Assembly: GCA_017607445.1 (NCBI GenBank)
Contig: JAEVHH010000002.1
Span: 620,001-684,000 of the forward strand
From: Histoplasma ohiense
Taxonomy: Eukaryota > Ascomycota > Eurotiomycetes > Onygenales > Ajellomycetaceae
Reading direction: 5' to 3'
DNA: 64,000 nt
Part shown: positions 51,159 through 62,238 of the stretch, one piece after another
How the letters are laid out: each line of letters begins with the position of its first letter
Position numbering within the stretch: the stretch's first letter is position 1
Translations under genes and position numbers: made by a program
The notes under the pieces: model-generated
Told to the model about the DNA's origin: nothing
Databases searched by the model: none
Seen by the model: only the letters and a program-made list of their open reading frames with translations

Positions 51159-51772
51159 CAATTCGGATACGCTGGTTCGTCCTTGATTTGGAACTGGCAC
51201 ATCCAATGTTCCACGACTCTGCACTGTACCGTCTGTACTGTCTGTACAGAGTGTAAAGCAAGCTCTGTCGCTTGAACTTGCATTCAGGAGACAGACAACC
51301 AGCCATCAATTCTTCTTCTTCTTCTTGATCTACTGAAAAAGGAACCATCATCCACCAGACGAACGGTTGCCGCGCGTCTCCCACCAGACCGACCCCCAGA
51401 AATAGAAATGGAATGTATGTATCTGGCGGAGGAGTAAAGATTCTCCACCCTCCAACTCCCCTTCCTCCCCGGCGAATGGCCACTCAAACCTAATATCCCC
51501 ATCCATATATCCAGCAAAGAAGCTGTGCGCAGAGGTGGGCATTTGTCATCGATGAAGGCAAGGCACACACACAGAGCGCGCCCGAAAGTCGTCCCGCGCC
51601 CCAACACACTCCACTCCCTCAGTCTCACACTGGATATGAGCATATCCATGGATCCGGGCAAGAAATCTGGCCCATGGATAGAGATAAGTCCATGGCATGC
51701 GGGTGATCGACGCCGGGGAGGACGGCGCCCAATCCAATCCAATGTCTCCCCCACCCCGTGGACCGCCAGGAA

Positions 51773-51805
<33 letters not shown>

Positions 51806-52619
51806 AAAATCCAAATCCCGAGCAGCGCTAGCACTAGCACTAGCGCTAGCAGGCCAATCAGCGGCGGGGAGCGACATGTTGCCCAGCACTCACGCTCACG
51901 CAGCGAGCCTGAACCTCCATATATAGCCTAGTTAGGAGAGGTACCGCAGTAAAATTCTCCGGTGTGGATTTTGAGAAAAGGAATTGTATTTTTTGGGGGG
52001 GGAGGATTGGGGTTGGCAGATGCGAGTACTGCGTATGTATGTATGTATGTATGCATGTATACTCTGTAACAGTGAGTCGCCTCCGTTCCTCGCAAACACC
52101 ATCGATAGCTAAAGAGAAGTTCCAAGGAGGTGGCGGTGGTGAAATTGATAGCAAAATTGCACTACATTTTCGTAGATTTCAATAAGGCTTCCGACTAGAC
52201 TGAATGATAATAGATTTGACTCGAACCTCCTGCGAATAGGTATATCTATTATATAAATGTATTTTGAATTGAAATTTGAAATTGCAATGATTTCCATTCC
52301 TGAATAACGGGGATTTGTCAACTCTCGGGCTTCTGGCCCCACACTGCATACCTACAAAAAGGAAAAAGGAGGGCACATCACAGTTAGTCAATGTCAAAGT
52401 CAAAGTAGTCAAAGACTGCAATTGCATCCCATTGAGATTGGAAATAAATGCCCCTATTTTTCATTTTTCATTTTTCATTTTTCATTTTTTTTTTCCCTTG
52501 CTGGGATCGCTTGCATCGCAATCTCTTATAAACAGCAGAAGACCAGAAGACGAAGATGCGAGAGCCCTGGGGACGGGACGGGACGGGACGGGACTGGAAG
52601 GGAAGGGAGTAAGGTCCAA

Positions 52620-54524
52620 CTAAGGAAACAAAACATACAAATCGAACAGGACATGCACATCGGGTCTCCTGGCATCGCTGCGGGCTTTGGACGTCAGGAT
52701 CTGGACTTCCTGCGGCGCCCACCCTTCGTATCGCGTCATCACCGCCATGGCTCCCCCCTCGATGGCCTCGACGAACTGCATGAGATTATACGCACCCATT
52801 CGTTTCTGCATGGTGTTGTTATGTATATATATATACGGAGCTCGTTAGCGCGCGGGCGCTGAGTTAGGGGGAAGACGAAGAAGGAAGAATACCAAGGCTG
52901 GGCGAGAGGAAAGAAAGCAGGCTAGCATTGCCACTGTTTTGTTTTGCTTTGTCCCCCTTATGATATTCTTGTTTAAGGGGGGGGGATTTTTATTGTTGTC
53001 CTTGCCCCTCCGCGCTGTAAAAAGGGAATATCAGATACGCACATTTTTCCCTCCCTTTGCCCACGTCCCCAGCGGAACCCGATACTTCTTGACATGGACA
53101 TTTACAAAGCCAGCATCGGTAATCCACTGTTCAAGATGCTTTCCGGGCTGCGTGTAATACCCCTGCTTGATAAATGCGGCCAGGACCACGTTATAGTAAT
53201 GCTCGAGGTCGGTGCCCGTTAACGATCCGTCGACGGAGTAAGGATGCGTGTCCCAATCATGGAATTCGACCCATCCCCCAGGTTTCGTGCAGCTGGGAAT
53301 CGCACGCGTAGGTTAGCGGAGTAGAGAAACGGTATTCATTCACAATGCGTAATTAGGTAACTTTTCTTTTTTCCCCCACCCGCCTCTCCAAAGGGATGAA
53401 AAAAAAAAAGGCGGAAAAGTTTAAAACAGAGGAGGGGGGAAATATACTTGTAGGCCTGCTCCAGTAATCGGGGCATATCTCGGATGGATTCAGCCAGATA
53501 GCGAGCGTGGATGAGGTCAAACGGGGTGTCTTCATACAGCCAATCCGCTTCGACGTCGTCAACGATGAATTGCAAGTTTGGTGGCACTCTGTACTACACC
53601 GTAAGTCCAAATGTCGCACGAATTTAAAATAAATAATAATACGTCTTTTGATTTTTTTCCTCTTCCCTTCCCGAGCGGCATACAAAAGCGGTTACTGACA
53701 GTGAGGGTTGGGTTGGTGAGAGGTCGTTTCCAATCACCTGATATCGATCAGCTTTGCATTTTCACATCCACCGTGGACAGCACTCGATAGGATTTTTTTT
53801 TCTTTTTTTTTTTTTGAGTACATACTTCGCATTCGGGAAACATGTCCGCTTTTCGAATAGGACGTTAGCATTGCATATTACAAGGCGCGCTGTCAAAGCG
53901 GGCCCTATTTTCTTTTAGAGGGAAATACCAAATTCCACTGCCCAAATGCCGGAGCCAGTGCAGAGATCAATGACCTTCTTGGGGTTTTTAATGGGCGCGA
54001 GAAACAGTCTGTCATCCATGATAGTCATCACCAGCGCGTGGTGGATATCTAGCCGTTCGTTCTCTTTGTCATCGTTGGGTAAGAGATAGGCTTGGGATGT
54101 ATAAATCAGTTGTCTTGCGGGCAAAAACTCATCGAATATCATCATCATACTTACAGCCTTCCCGGTATAGATGGTATCTTCTGTTGTTCTCCATTCTCCC
54201 GAGATACTTTTCTGCATCGCTGGAAATGGATCTGGAGTACAGGTCTCTATCATTGTCCAATACCCCTCCATGCTTTGCCCGCCAACAGTCATGACCGGAT
54301 GCTCACCCATTATCTCCATAGCTACTACCGGTTTCTTCGGTAGCCTTTTCGAAAAAGAAAAAAAAAAACCATTAATATATCCAGGATTTGCATGGAACAG
54401 TTTGGGTCGGGGGTTATATATGACGCGTGGGGAAAGGGGTTCCTCTTTTGCTTACCTGGTCGTCGACTTCTGGAAACTGGCTCGAAGACCGGGTTTTCCT
54501 ACTTTCAGGATTCGAGGTAGCCAT
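52620..54524 (-). CDS. LaeA/UMTA-like class I SAM-dependent methyltransferase
   Basis: Nine minus-strand exons (54524-54456, 54344-54307, 54219-54155, 54090-53929, 53848-53826, 53737-53700, 53588-53448, 53292-53043, 52805-52620) give 323 residues, typical for this family. The N-terminus reads MATSNPESRKTRSSSQFPEV. The family entry motif, split over exons 3 and 4, is MENNRRYHLYREGSYLLPND followed by KENERLDIHHAL. SAM motif I is VIDLCTGSGIWAVEFAD, then FPECEVIGNDLSPTQPSLVP. Later motifs are FDLIHARYLAESIRDMPRLL and TKPGGWVEFHDWDTHPYSVD. The C-terminal substrate region includes GTWAKGGKNKRMGAYNLMQF. Relatives include the secondary-metabolism regulator LaeA and cluster methyltransferases; the actual substrate is unknown. 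Exons of 38, 23 and 38 bases make it easy to misannotate. All eight junctions agree in phase. Confidence 0.9.
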
Positions 54525-57435
54525 CCAGACAGAGTATCCAGAGTCAACAGCTACTGGAGCGTGGATTGTAATTCCGAACGTGAAATTTAGTCTGGCCTGT
54601 AAAACGCTGTAGACAATATATGATACTAGTAACTATACCAAAAAGGATGCGTTCTGCCAAGGTGAGAGCTGAGGTCCCAAAAACTCAAAAGCTTTCGCAA
54701 AAAGAAAAGAAACGAAACAAAAGGAAAAATAAAAAAAGAAGCTACAAATGGCGAATGTTGCTCGCCAGAAAAATAAGATAGCAAAAAAGCCAAAGAAGAG
54801 GTTGAGGGGCTGGGGTCCAGGCCACTAATAAGTAGTTGCAAACCGGGCATTTGGGACCAACAAAGAACGGATTCCAAGCAAGTAGTCAACCTTCTTCACC
54901 AAGTTCACCCCATCATCGGCTGCCGCGCCGAGGGGCCAGCGCATCGGATGGTTTTCGCAATTCAATGCAGAGGCCAGTCGGATCAATTTCAAGCATCAGA
55001 ATGACATAAAAATGACATTCCAGAGGTTCTGCTTCCCATGCATCGAAGCTGCCAGACACGCCGTTTCTTTTGGGTTGGGACTCGCACGGGTTCTAGGAGG
55101 AACCAAGCGGCATGAATGCAAGGAGAAATCGAACCGCCAGCATGGCATCCCAGCACATTGGTAACGGATTTGTTTAGTCCGGATTTCCCAACTTTGAGAC
55201 TCTGGGAATAGGCCGGGGGTCACCGCTGAAGCCTGCACGCTCGGGCGCAGGGTTCCTGCACACTTTGAATGAAATATCATGAAAAATGACGCTCTGCCAA
55301 CTCGCTGAGCTGCTACGCTTCTTTTGAATGCAGTAATGTTGAAAGGAGATCCCCTCGAAAATGCACCAACAAGGCTCCGGCCTTCTAGGATCTTAGCCTA
55401 GGCAACCTACGGCGAGTGTTGATGCGCAACATCGAGATAGTTGGGGCTGGTGGGAAGAGACGTTGGGGTGGATTGTGCGCAGTAGTTACTTGCTACCTGC
55501 GTACACAGTATGGAATGTTCGCACGTAGTCAGGCCTCCCTTCCTGTCCATTCTTCGCCAAATCGTAATGGAGTGTCAGGAGTTTGGTTCCCAGATGTGGC
55601 AATGGCCACCCAGATTACCCCGTAGGCTAGACAAGGATTCCCTGCAGTCACCTTTTAGTCTCCCAATCGCGCTGCTCGATGCCAGGTAGCGAGAAACCCC
55701 GAGGCTCCAACCGCCCATCCCTTGGAACGTCCAAGATTGGCTCATCAGGCGATAGTCGTCGGCATTTTGTTTACGCAGCGTATGCCCACCTCGTCATCCT
55801 TTGAATGAATGCTGACCAGAAGACGCCCTTCCAGCCTAAAAACATCTTGGGCAGGTTGTGAGAGGAAGAGGGAAGCCATGTCGATGGGGTGCAAGCCCGA
55901 GATTTTGCTCGGGTTGTTTCATCATGACAATGCAAACCATCAAGGGACAGTGAGGGCATCGTTTGAGATCCCAAGGAAGCTTTCATTTGTGGTTCATAAG
56001 CCGTGCATGATGCAACCCAGCGCCCTTGAGAGATACCCGTCCAAGGAGACGCCCACCGGGCCACCGCATCACCGCATCACCGCATCTCCACAGGCGCCCA
56101 AGCTGTTGGGATCCCTCTGGTCAGCCCATAATAATTTCCACATGAAAATTCCAAATTTTAGAGCGAAGATGGTATAGTTTTAGACAGGGTAGTTCCCATG
56201 CGCTTGCGTCGTCTCAATTATTGGCCATACGAGGTGTGCGGGATAAGTCTAGCACTATGTGATATGTATTGAATCGCGGGAAGCAGGTTAGCTGAGTCTG
56301 CAATCGTAGGCCTCGAACAATATACCATGCATTCACTTCAAGGTCTGACATTGCTATTTCACTCGCCGTTGGTGCCAGAAACTTCTTCAAATTCGGCTTG
56401 AATCATCTCGTTGTTCAAGCGTTTGTCGAGGTTATCAAGGAGTTTCCAGCAGCCATCTTCTCTCCCACGCAGCGTACGCAGTACTGGTAGTTCACACGAT
56501 ATGGAATCATCCCGAGAGGAGAAAAATCGACAGAGCTCTTCACCCCTCCCTAGTCCATATTCGCGATTTATAAATCTCTGGATGCCAGTTCAACACGGTC
56601 ATTTTGTAATGGAGGACCTCTTCATCAAAGTGATCCCGATCCCATGGAACAGTTGCAGCTCCCAAACACCCACCATCGATGTTTGAATTTAGCACCAGGC
56701 TTCGACGGAAACTTTTGGCTCTGTGGCTTGAACAGGATGCTCGTGCGCTTGCTTTCTTTCCTTCCTCTGCGGAGCTTCAGAGTTCAGCCTTCACACCCCC
56801 ACAGGCCGGTCTCAAAAAGCTTGCACTGGCCACCAGGCCATGGGCCAGAATCAAATCCGGCGTGATGTTGGAACCCGATATTAACCCGCGACTACGGAGT
56901 AGGCATTATCCGACAGGCTGCCTTAGTTAGCCTCCAGGAGGCAGCGTCCAGCCTTACGCCCAAGATGCGAAAAATTCGAGACAAGAGGCAACGGACATCC
57001 GTTGCTTCGTGTGTTTACTCTCTCCCGTACAGGATAGCCCTTCCAGCAATTCATTCAGTGTGATAAGATAGGGTCTGTCTGCAATTGAGATATGTCAGCT
57101 TTGTCTTAAGTCGTCACAGCACAACATATAACCCGAAATTCGAGATTCGCACTTTTTCTCTGTCTTTTTTTTTTATGGATGCCTGTACGCGCTTCTGCCA
57201 TGGTGTGTGAAGTGCACTGTTTCATCCAACGTTGGTCGGAATCTCAGTCATTGCAAGTCCTGAGTTTGAAGGGCCCTGGGACTCCGCAAACTGCCGCCGG
57301 ACTGCATAAATTGAGCAGATAGAACATAGTCCGGCAGACCGCACAGGGCCATTAATCCATTTTTGACATCCTACATAGGATAGACATTTCCTCAAGTTGT
57401 ATGCTACGGGTGTATAGTACAAAAGGTAAAGAGTT
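54525..57435. other. Divergent gene-free interval between methyltransferase and transporter
   Basis: About 2.9 kb between two divergent start codons. The DNA is of ordinary composition, not obviously AT-rich. Frames at about 55809-56177 and 56411-56686 are open but show no known domain. CACCGCAT repeats lie at about 56062-56088 and a TACGGAGTA motif at 56893-56901. It could contain decayed or lineage-specific genes that I cannot recognise. Confidence 0.5.
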
Positions 57436-59260
57436 ATGCCCTACGTTCTGGTGACGATTTGCTGCGCATTTGCTGCTTTGGGTTCCTTTCTTTTTGGCTA
57501 CGATTGCGGTATCATCTCGTCGAGTATTGCCCAGGATGACTTCGTGCAGAGATTCAAGGGTCAATTGAACGACGCCTCTACCGGCGGTATTGTTTCGTCT
57601 TTCACTGGTGAGCGGTCATTCCACCTTGACCTACATTCTGATCCTCTGATCGATGTGCCTTGAGAAGGAGCCAGAGTAACTAATGACATTATTTCCCCCG
57701 TAGGAGGCGCTATTGTTGGATCTCTTGGAGTGTCATACTTATCCGATCTCCATGGTCGACGGATGGTCATTTTCGTTGGCGGAATCCTGGGCACTCTAGG
57801 AGCTTGTCTCCAAGCCGCAGCGTCTACAATTGCAATGTTAATTGTAGGGCGCTTTACCGCCGGAGTAGCCGTTGGGATAATGTCTGCTACCATCCCTGTT
57901 TATTGCGTATGTGCCGCTATGTTTTTGATATTTAGTGCATAAACGATGAGAATGAGTGACTCTCAATCAAATATGATTTCCTAGTATTTAGTGCCCTGAC
58001 TTACCACCCTTGAAATAGTCCGAAATCGCACCTCCTAGCATTCGAGGGTTGCTCGGTGGCATGCAACAGTGGATGATTGGATGGGGCTTCTTCATTGCGG
58101 TATGTCTCTGGCGCATCAAGTTCCTCCCATCAAGCCAACGTACCATAGTTACAAGTACTGCTAGCCCAAAGTCCTCGCATATTCCAAAAGCTAACATTAT
58201 ATATCAGCAATGGGTTGGCTTCGGCAGCTCCCATGCGAGGTACTCCTTCTCCTGGCGTTTCCCTCTAAGCCTCCAAGCTTTTCCTGCTCTACTTCTTGTT
58301 GTTGGAGCCTTATTCCTCCCTGAATCACCGCGCTGGCTTATCGAGCATGGCCAATCCCAGCGCGGATATGACACCCTCGTCCGATTACACTCAACCCGCG
58401 CACATTCCAATGCCTCACTCATCCAGCAGGAGAATAAACAAATATGCGAAACCATCTCCATCGAACAGCGCGAATCCTCGAAATCCTGGCGCGACATTCT
58501 TCTCAAAAACCCAAGTTGGCGCCGCCGCATCCTCCTCGCAGCCGGAATCCAGGCCTTCACCCAATGCTCTGGTGTCAATGTAATCCAATTTTACGGCCCC
58601 CGCCTCTATGCGACACTGGGCTTCTCCACCTCACGTTCGCTAATGATTATCGGTATCTCTGGTGCCCTGGCACAGACTTGGAACACGCTGTGCCTATTCC
58701 TGCTCGACCAGGTCGGCCGGCGTAAACTACTCATCCCGTCCTTACTCGGCATGGGCGCAACACTATGCGTCGAAGCAACGCTATCACACTACTTCGACCC
58801 GGATAGTTCGACAAATGCGCACGCCCTCCGCAGCGCCGTCGCTATGTACTTTGTCTTCTCGCTCTTTTTCACACCTCTCGGTGTGTTGTCGTGGATATAC
58901 CCCGCAGAGATCTTCAGCACGCCCATCCGGGCCCGCGGAACCTCCGTCAGTACATTCGTCAACTGGTCATTCAATCTGTTGTTTGCACAGTGTGCACCAA
59001 TTGGACTGTCAAGGTTGGAATATCGATTCTTTTATTTCTTTATGGCGTTTAATTGGGTTGGAGCAGCGATGGTTTGGTTGTGGTATCCGGAAACCGTAGG
59101 GAAAACGTTGGAGGAAGTGGAAGACGTGTTTAGAGATGGAAATTTGACATCGAGGGTGACTGGCGTGGCAAATGGGCTTACCCCTGGTAACAGCGATGGT
59201 GAGGAAGCCTCGGTGTCTCCCGCTGGAGGATCTGTACAGGAGACGAAAGGAACCGTATAA
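57436..59260 (+). CDS. MFS sugar/polyol transporter
   Basis: Four exons (57436-57607, 57704-57906, 58019-58099, 58208-59260) give 502 residues. It belongs to the sugar porter branch of the major facilitator superfamily, with 12 expected membrane helices. Diagnostic pieces are LGSFLFGYDCGIISS in helix 1, SDLHGRRMVIFVGG between helices 2 and 3, and PPSIRGLLGGMQQWMIGWG. Others are LFLPESPRWLIEHGQ before the central loop, QAFTQCSGVNVIQFYGP in helix 7, LDQVGRRKLLIP, and YPETVGKTLEEVEDVF at the end of helix 12. The cytosolic C-tail is Gly/Ser-rich. Introns lie at TG/GG, VYC/SEIA and FIA/QWVG, all restoring conserved motifs. The substrate cannot be told by eye (monosaccharide, polyol or quinate are possible). 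It is divergent from the methyltransferase. Confidence 0.93.
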
Positions 59261-60056
59261 ATGGTGCCGTGGAAGGAGTGATTGGATCGTGGGCGTTTGG
59301 GCGATGGCGATGGCGATGGGATGCGTACCTCCAAAACGTGTATATTTCTTTCATGGTAAAAGTAATTACTTGGGGTTGACTGGAGCGTAAATACCCCCTC
59401 CCTACTTTAAGAAACATCGTCGTGAGCAACAACGCTATGAGCAGGGGAAGTGACGGAGAGTGCTAAGGATATCTTATGAACCACTGAGACATACATTGTG
59501 TGAAAATCTTCTTCCTTTTCTTCATCCTATGTGAATCTATCCCTCACAGTATCCTTAGAAATAGTTAATGAACATTCATAGTAGCTTCTCAAGTTCAATC
59601 CTCCTCCCCCAAACTTTCTCAAACCTCACTTGATATATGTGGACAGTTATAACTAACCAAATGTACGCTGTATATTCGCAAGGTCAAATCTGTCAAGGCT
59701 GTTTTGCGACGGTATATGGGCAATTTTAAATTAAGCTGCCTAACTAAAGCGCCTTACTTGCTCTTTAACATTATAACAAAATAAAAAAGCATGGGTTCGC
59801 TTAGCCGTCGCGGAGCAGATATCTACAATATAAATATTTCTATATTTCTCCAACTTGTTCTCAAAAACCAAAGTGAATGTGTCCTATTATGAAGATTCGC
59901 AAATTTCACGTAATTTCAGGAATCAGGAAAGAAAGAAATAGAATTAATAGAGTAAAGGAAAGAAAGATATTCCAAAAATACGACGTGCAGTAGCTTTAAG
60001 TACATTCACTGAAATGTAACGGTCAGGCCATTCATTTCTCCGCTTACCATCATTAT
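59261..60056. other. Convergent 3' spacer, AT-rich
   Basis: About 800 bases between the ends of the transporter and the repeat surface protein. It is AT-rich after 59640. A GCGATG repeat lies at about 59302-59320. No gene is seen. Confidence 0.55.
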
Positions 60057-62238
60057 TTAGAGCTGCGTTAAGCCTGAGAGCAGCAGGAAGGCTGCAATAA
60101 AGGCTGTCGAGCCTCTAGCCGATGGCTCTGCAGCTCCAGAGTACGTGGGCGACTCAGAACCAACTGTGGCTGTTGGGTAGATGGCAGTGCTCAAGGTATA
60201 TGGAGTAACTGGGATAGCCGTATCATAACCTTGATTAGGGAGAGTCGGGTTAGGTGGAGTTGTCGGTTCTGTTTCCACCAAGTAGACCGTTGTTGAAATA
60301 GGGATGGTCTTCGTGATAACAGTGGAATATCCGCCAGCTGGGCATGACGGGACAGAAGGAGGGCAGCTGGTGACAGTCTCATAGGTCGTTGTATAAACGG
60401 TGGAGGTAGTGTAGGCGGATTGTGGGTGGGATGTTGCCTCTGCCTCTACTGGACAGACCGTTGTTGCTATAGCAACGGTCCTTGTGACGACAACGGGATA
60501 TCCGCCAGCTGGGCATGATGCAACGGAAGGAGGACAACTGGTGACCGTCTCACAGATTGTGGTGTAGATGGTAGAGGTAGTGTAACTCGGTGCTGCGGTG
60601 ATGGTCGACATAGGGTAGGCATCGGTGGGAGCAGGGGAGATAGGATAGTCCGTAGCATCGGTAGGAGCGGGGGAGACAGGGTAATCCGTAGCATCGGTAG
60701 GAGCAGGGGAGACAGGGTAATCCGTAGCATCGGTAGGAGCAGGGGAGACAGGGTAATCCGTAGCATCGGTAGGAGCGGGGGAGACAGGGTAATCCGTAGC
60801 ATCGGTAGGAGCGGGGGAGACAGGGTAATCCGTGGGTGTAGGTTCTGGGCTGACGGGATAATCTGTCGGTGTAGGCTCAACGGGGTAATCCGTGGGTGTA
60901 GGCTCGGGGGTCACAGGATAATCTGTTGGTGTAGGCTCGACGGGGTAATCCGTGGGTGTAGGTTCTGGGCTGACAGGATAATCCGTGGGTGTAGGCTCAA
61001 CGGGGTAATCCGTGGGTGTAGGCTCTACAGGATAATCTGTTGGTGTAGGCTCGACAGGATAATCCGTGGGTGTAGGTTCTGGGCTGACAGGATAATCCGT
61101 GGGTGTAGGCTCAACGGGGTAATCCGTGGGTGTAGGCTCAACGGGGTAATCCGTGGGTGTAGGCTCTACAGGATAATCTGTTGGTGTAGGCTCGACAGGA
61201 TAATCCGTGGGTGTAGGTTCTGGGCTGACAGGATAATCCGTGGGTGTAGGCTCTACAGGATAATCTGTCGGTGTAGGCTCAACGGGGTAATCCGTGGGTG
61301 TAGGCTCTACAGGATAATCTGTTGGTGTAGGCTCAACGGGGTAATCCGTGGGTGTAGGCTCGACAGGATAATCCGTGGGTGTAGGCTCAACGGGGTAATC
61401 CGTGGGTGTAGGCTCTACAGGATAATCTGTCGGTGTAGGCTCAACGGGGTAATCCGTGGGTGTAGGCTCTACAGGATAATCTGTTGGTGTAGGCTCAACG
61501 GGGTAATCCGTGGGTGTAGGCTCGACAGGATAATCTGTCGGTGTAGGCTCAACGGGGTAATCCGTGGGTGTAGGCTCGACAGGATAATCCGTGGGTGTAG
61601 GCTCTACAGGATAATCTGTTGGTGTAGGCTCAACGGGGTAATCCGTGGGTGTAGGCTCTACAGGATAATCCGTGGGTGTAGGCTCAACGGGGTAATCCGT
61701 GGGTGTAGGCTCGACAGGATAATCCGTGGGTGTAGGCTCTACAGGATAATCTGTTGGTGTAGGCTCAACGGGGTAATCCGTGGGTGTAGGCTCGACAGGA
61801 TAATCTGTCGGTGTAGGTTCTACAGGATAATCCGTGGGTGTAGGCTCGACAGGATAATCTGTCGGTGTAGGCTCAACGGGATAATCCGTGGGTGTAGGCT
61901 CTACAGGATAATCCGTGGGTGTAGGCTCTACAGGATAATCCGTGGGCGTAGGCTCAACGGGGTAATCCGTGGGTGTAGGTTCGACAGGATAATCCGTGGG
62001 TGTTGGTTCGACGGGATAAGGGTCTGGGGAACCTGGGGAACCCGGGAAGCCTGGGAAGCCTGGGAAGCCTGGAAAGCCGGGGAAACCTGGAAACCCGGGA
62101 AACCCGGGGAAGTTGAACTATAAAATTTCAAGTTAATGGCAGGAACCACACGTAGAGATTGTTGAGCAAGCATACAGTAGCGGAAGCACGCTGCAAGGCA
62201 AAAGCCGAAAGCAACGCAGAGCCAAACGCAACCTTCAT
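60057..62238 (-). CDS. Repeat-built GPI-type cell-surface protein (FPG and EPTPTDYPV repeats)
   Basis: Exon 1 is 62238-62176 and exon 2 is 62117-60057, giving 707 residues. Exon 1 encodes the signal peptide (MKVAFGSALLSAFALQRASA). The intron has a GTATGC donor and TATAG acceptor. Exon 2 opens with eight FPG triplets, collagen-like, then SPGSPDPYPV. About 42 copies of EPTPTDYPV follow, a few extended to SPEPTPTDYPV. Six APTDATDYPVSP units come next. The C-terminal part has two copies of a cysteine module (YTTST-YTT--ETV, then TSCPPSV-SCPAGGY) joined by Thr-rich sequence. The end is STAFIAAFLLLSGLTQL, a GPI-attachment-type hydrophobic tail after small residues. Thr and Pro density predicts heavy O-mannosylation of a long stalk. 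I do not recognise a named orthologue. Adhesion or wall structure is inference. The frame is uninterrupted across the array as far as I could follow it. Confidence 0.88.
60610..60833 (-). repeat. APTDATDYPVSP coding repeat
   Basis: Six 36-base units, nearly identical, between the main array and the cysteine modules of the surface protein. The last unit has Ile for Val. Confidence 0.9.
60841..62020 (-). repeat. EPTPTDYPV coding tandem array, about 42 units
   Basis: 27-base units with occasional 33-base versions. Three synonymous flavours of the Tyr-Pro-Val-Glu boundary alternate (plus-strand TCAACGGGG, TCTACAGGA and TCGACAGGA) and leave the peptide unchanged. Confidence 0.95.

Larger units (their letters stand above)
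49119..52619. other. Long low-complexity spacer upstream of the Zn2Cys6 regulator
   Basis: About 3.5 kb with no recognisable gene. It holds a GGT/GCT repeat (49245-49292), a GT microsatellite, three copies of an 11-base TATCTACGCCG unit, ATTTT repeats (50877-50900), a CTGCCT repeat, an A-tract, GTAT repeats (52033-52060) and TTTTTCA repeats (52456-52485). A GGACG repeat lies at about 52571-52593. A TACGGAGTA motif is at 50195-50203. Promoter and leader of the regulator are expected just right of 49118. Confidence 0.6.

Noticed and set aside
51049..51483. Arg-Gln or Ala-Glu repeat protein encoded over the CTGCCT repeat
   Set aside because: It is produced by a hexanucleotide microsatellite in all frames and has no flanking domain.
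54121..54319. ATG at 54319 as methyltransferase start, with uninterrupted reading to 53929
   Set aside because: That frame loses the family RRYHLYREG motif. Splicing at 54307/54219 and 54155/54090 restores it, and an upstream exon with its own ATG at 54524 fits in phase.
60841..62020. CRISPR-like array of short repeats
   Set aside because: The repeats are directly tandem without unique spacers, keep a coding frame, and lie in a eukaryotic gene.
60057..62238. Tandem Tyr-containing repeats after a signal peptide, near a methyltransferase, suggest a ustiloxin-type ribosomal peptide precursor
   Set aside because: The units lack the dibasic Kex2 cleavage sites of such precursors, no DUF3328 (UstYa) gene is visible, and the protein ends in cysteine modules and a GPI-like tail.
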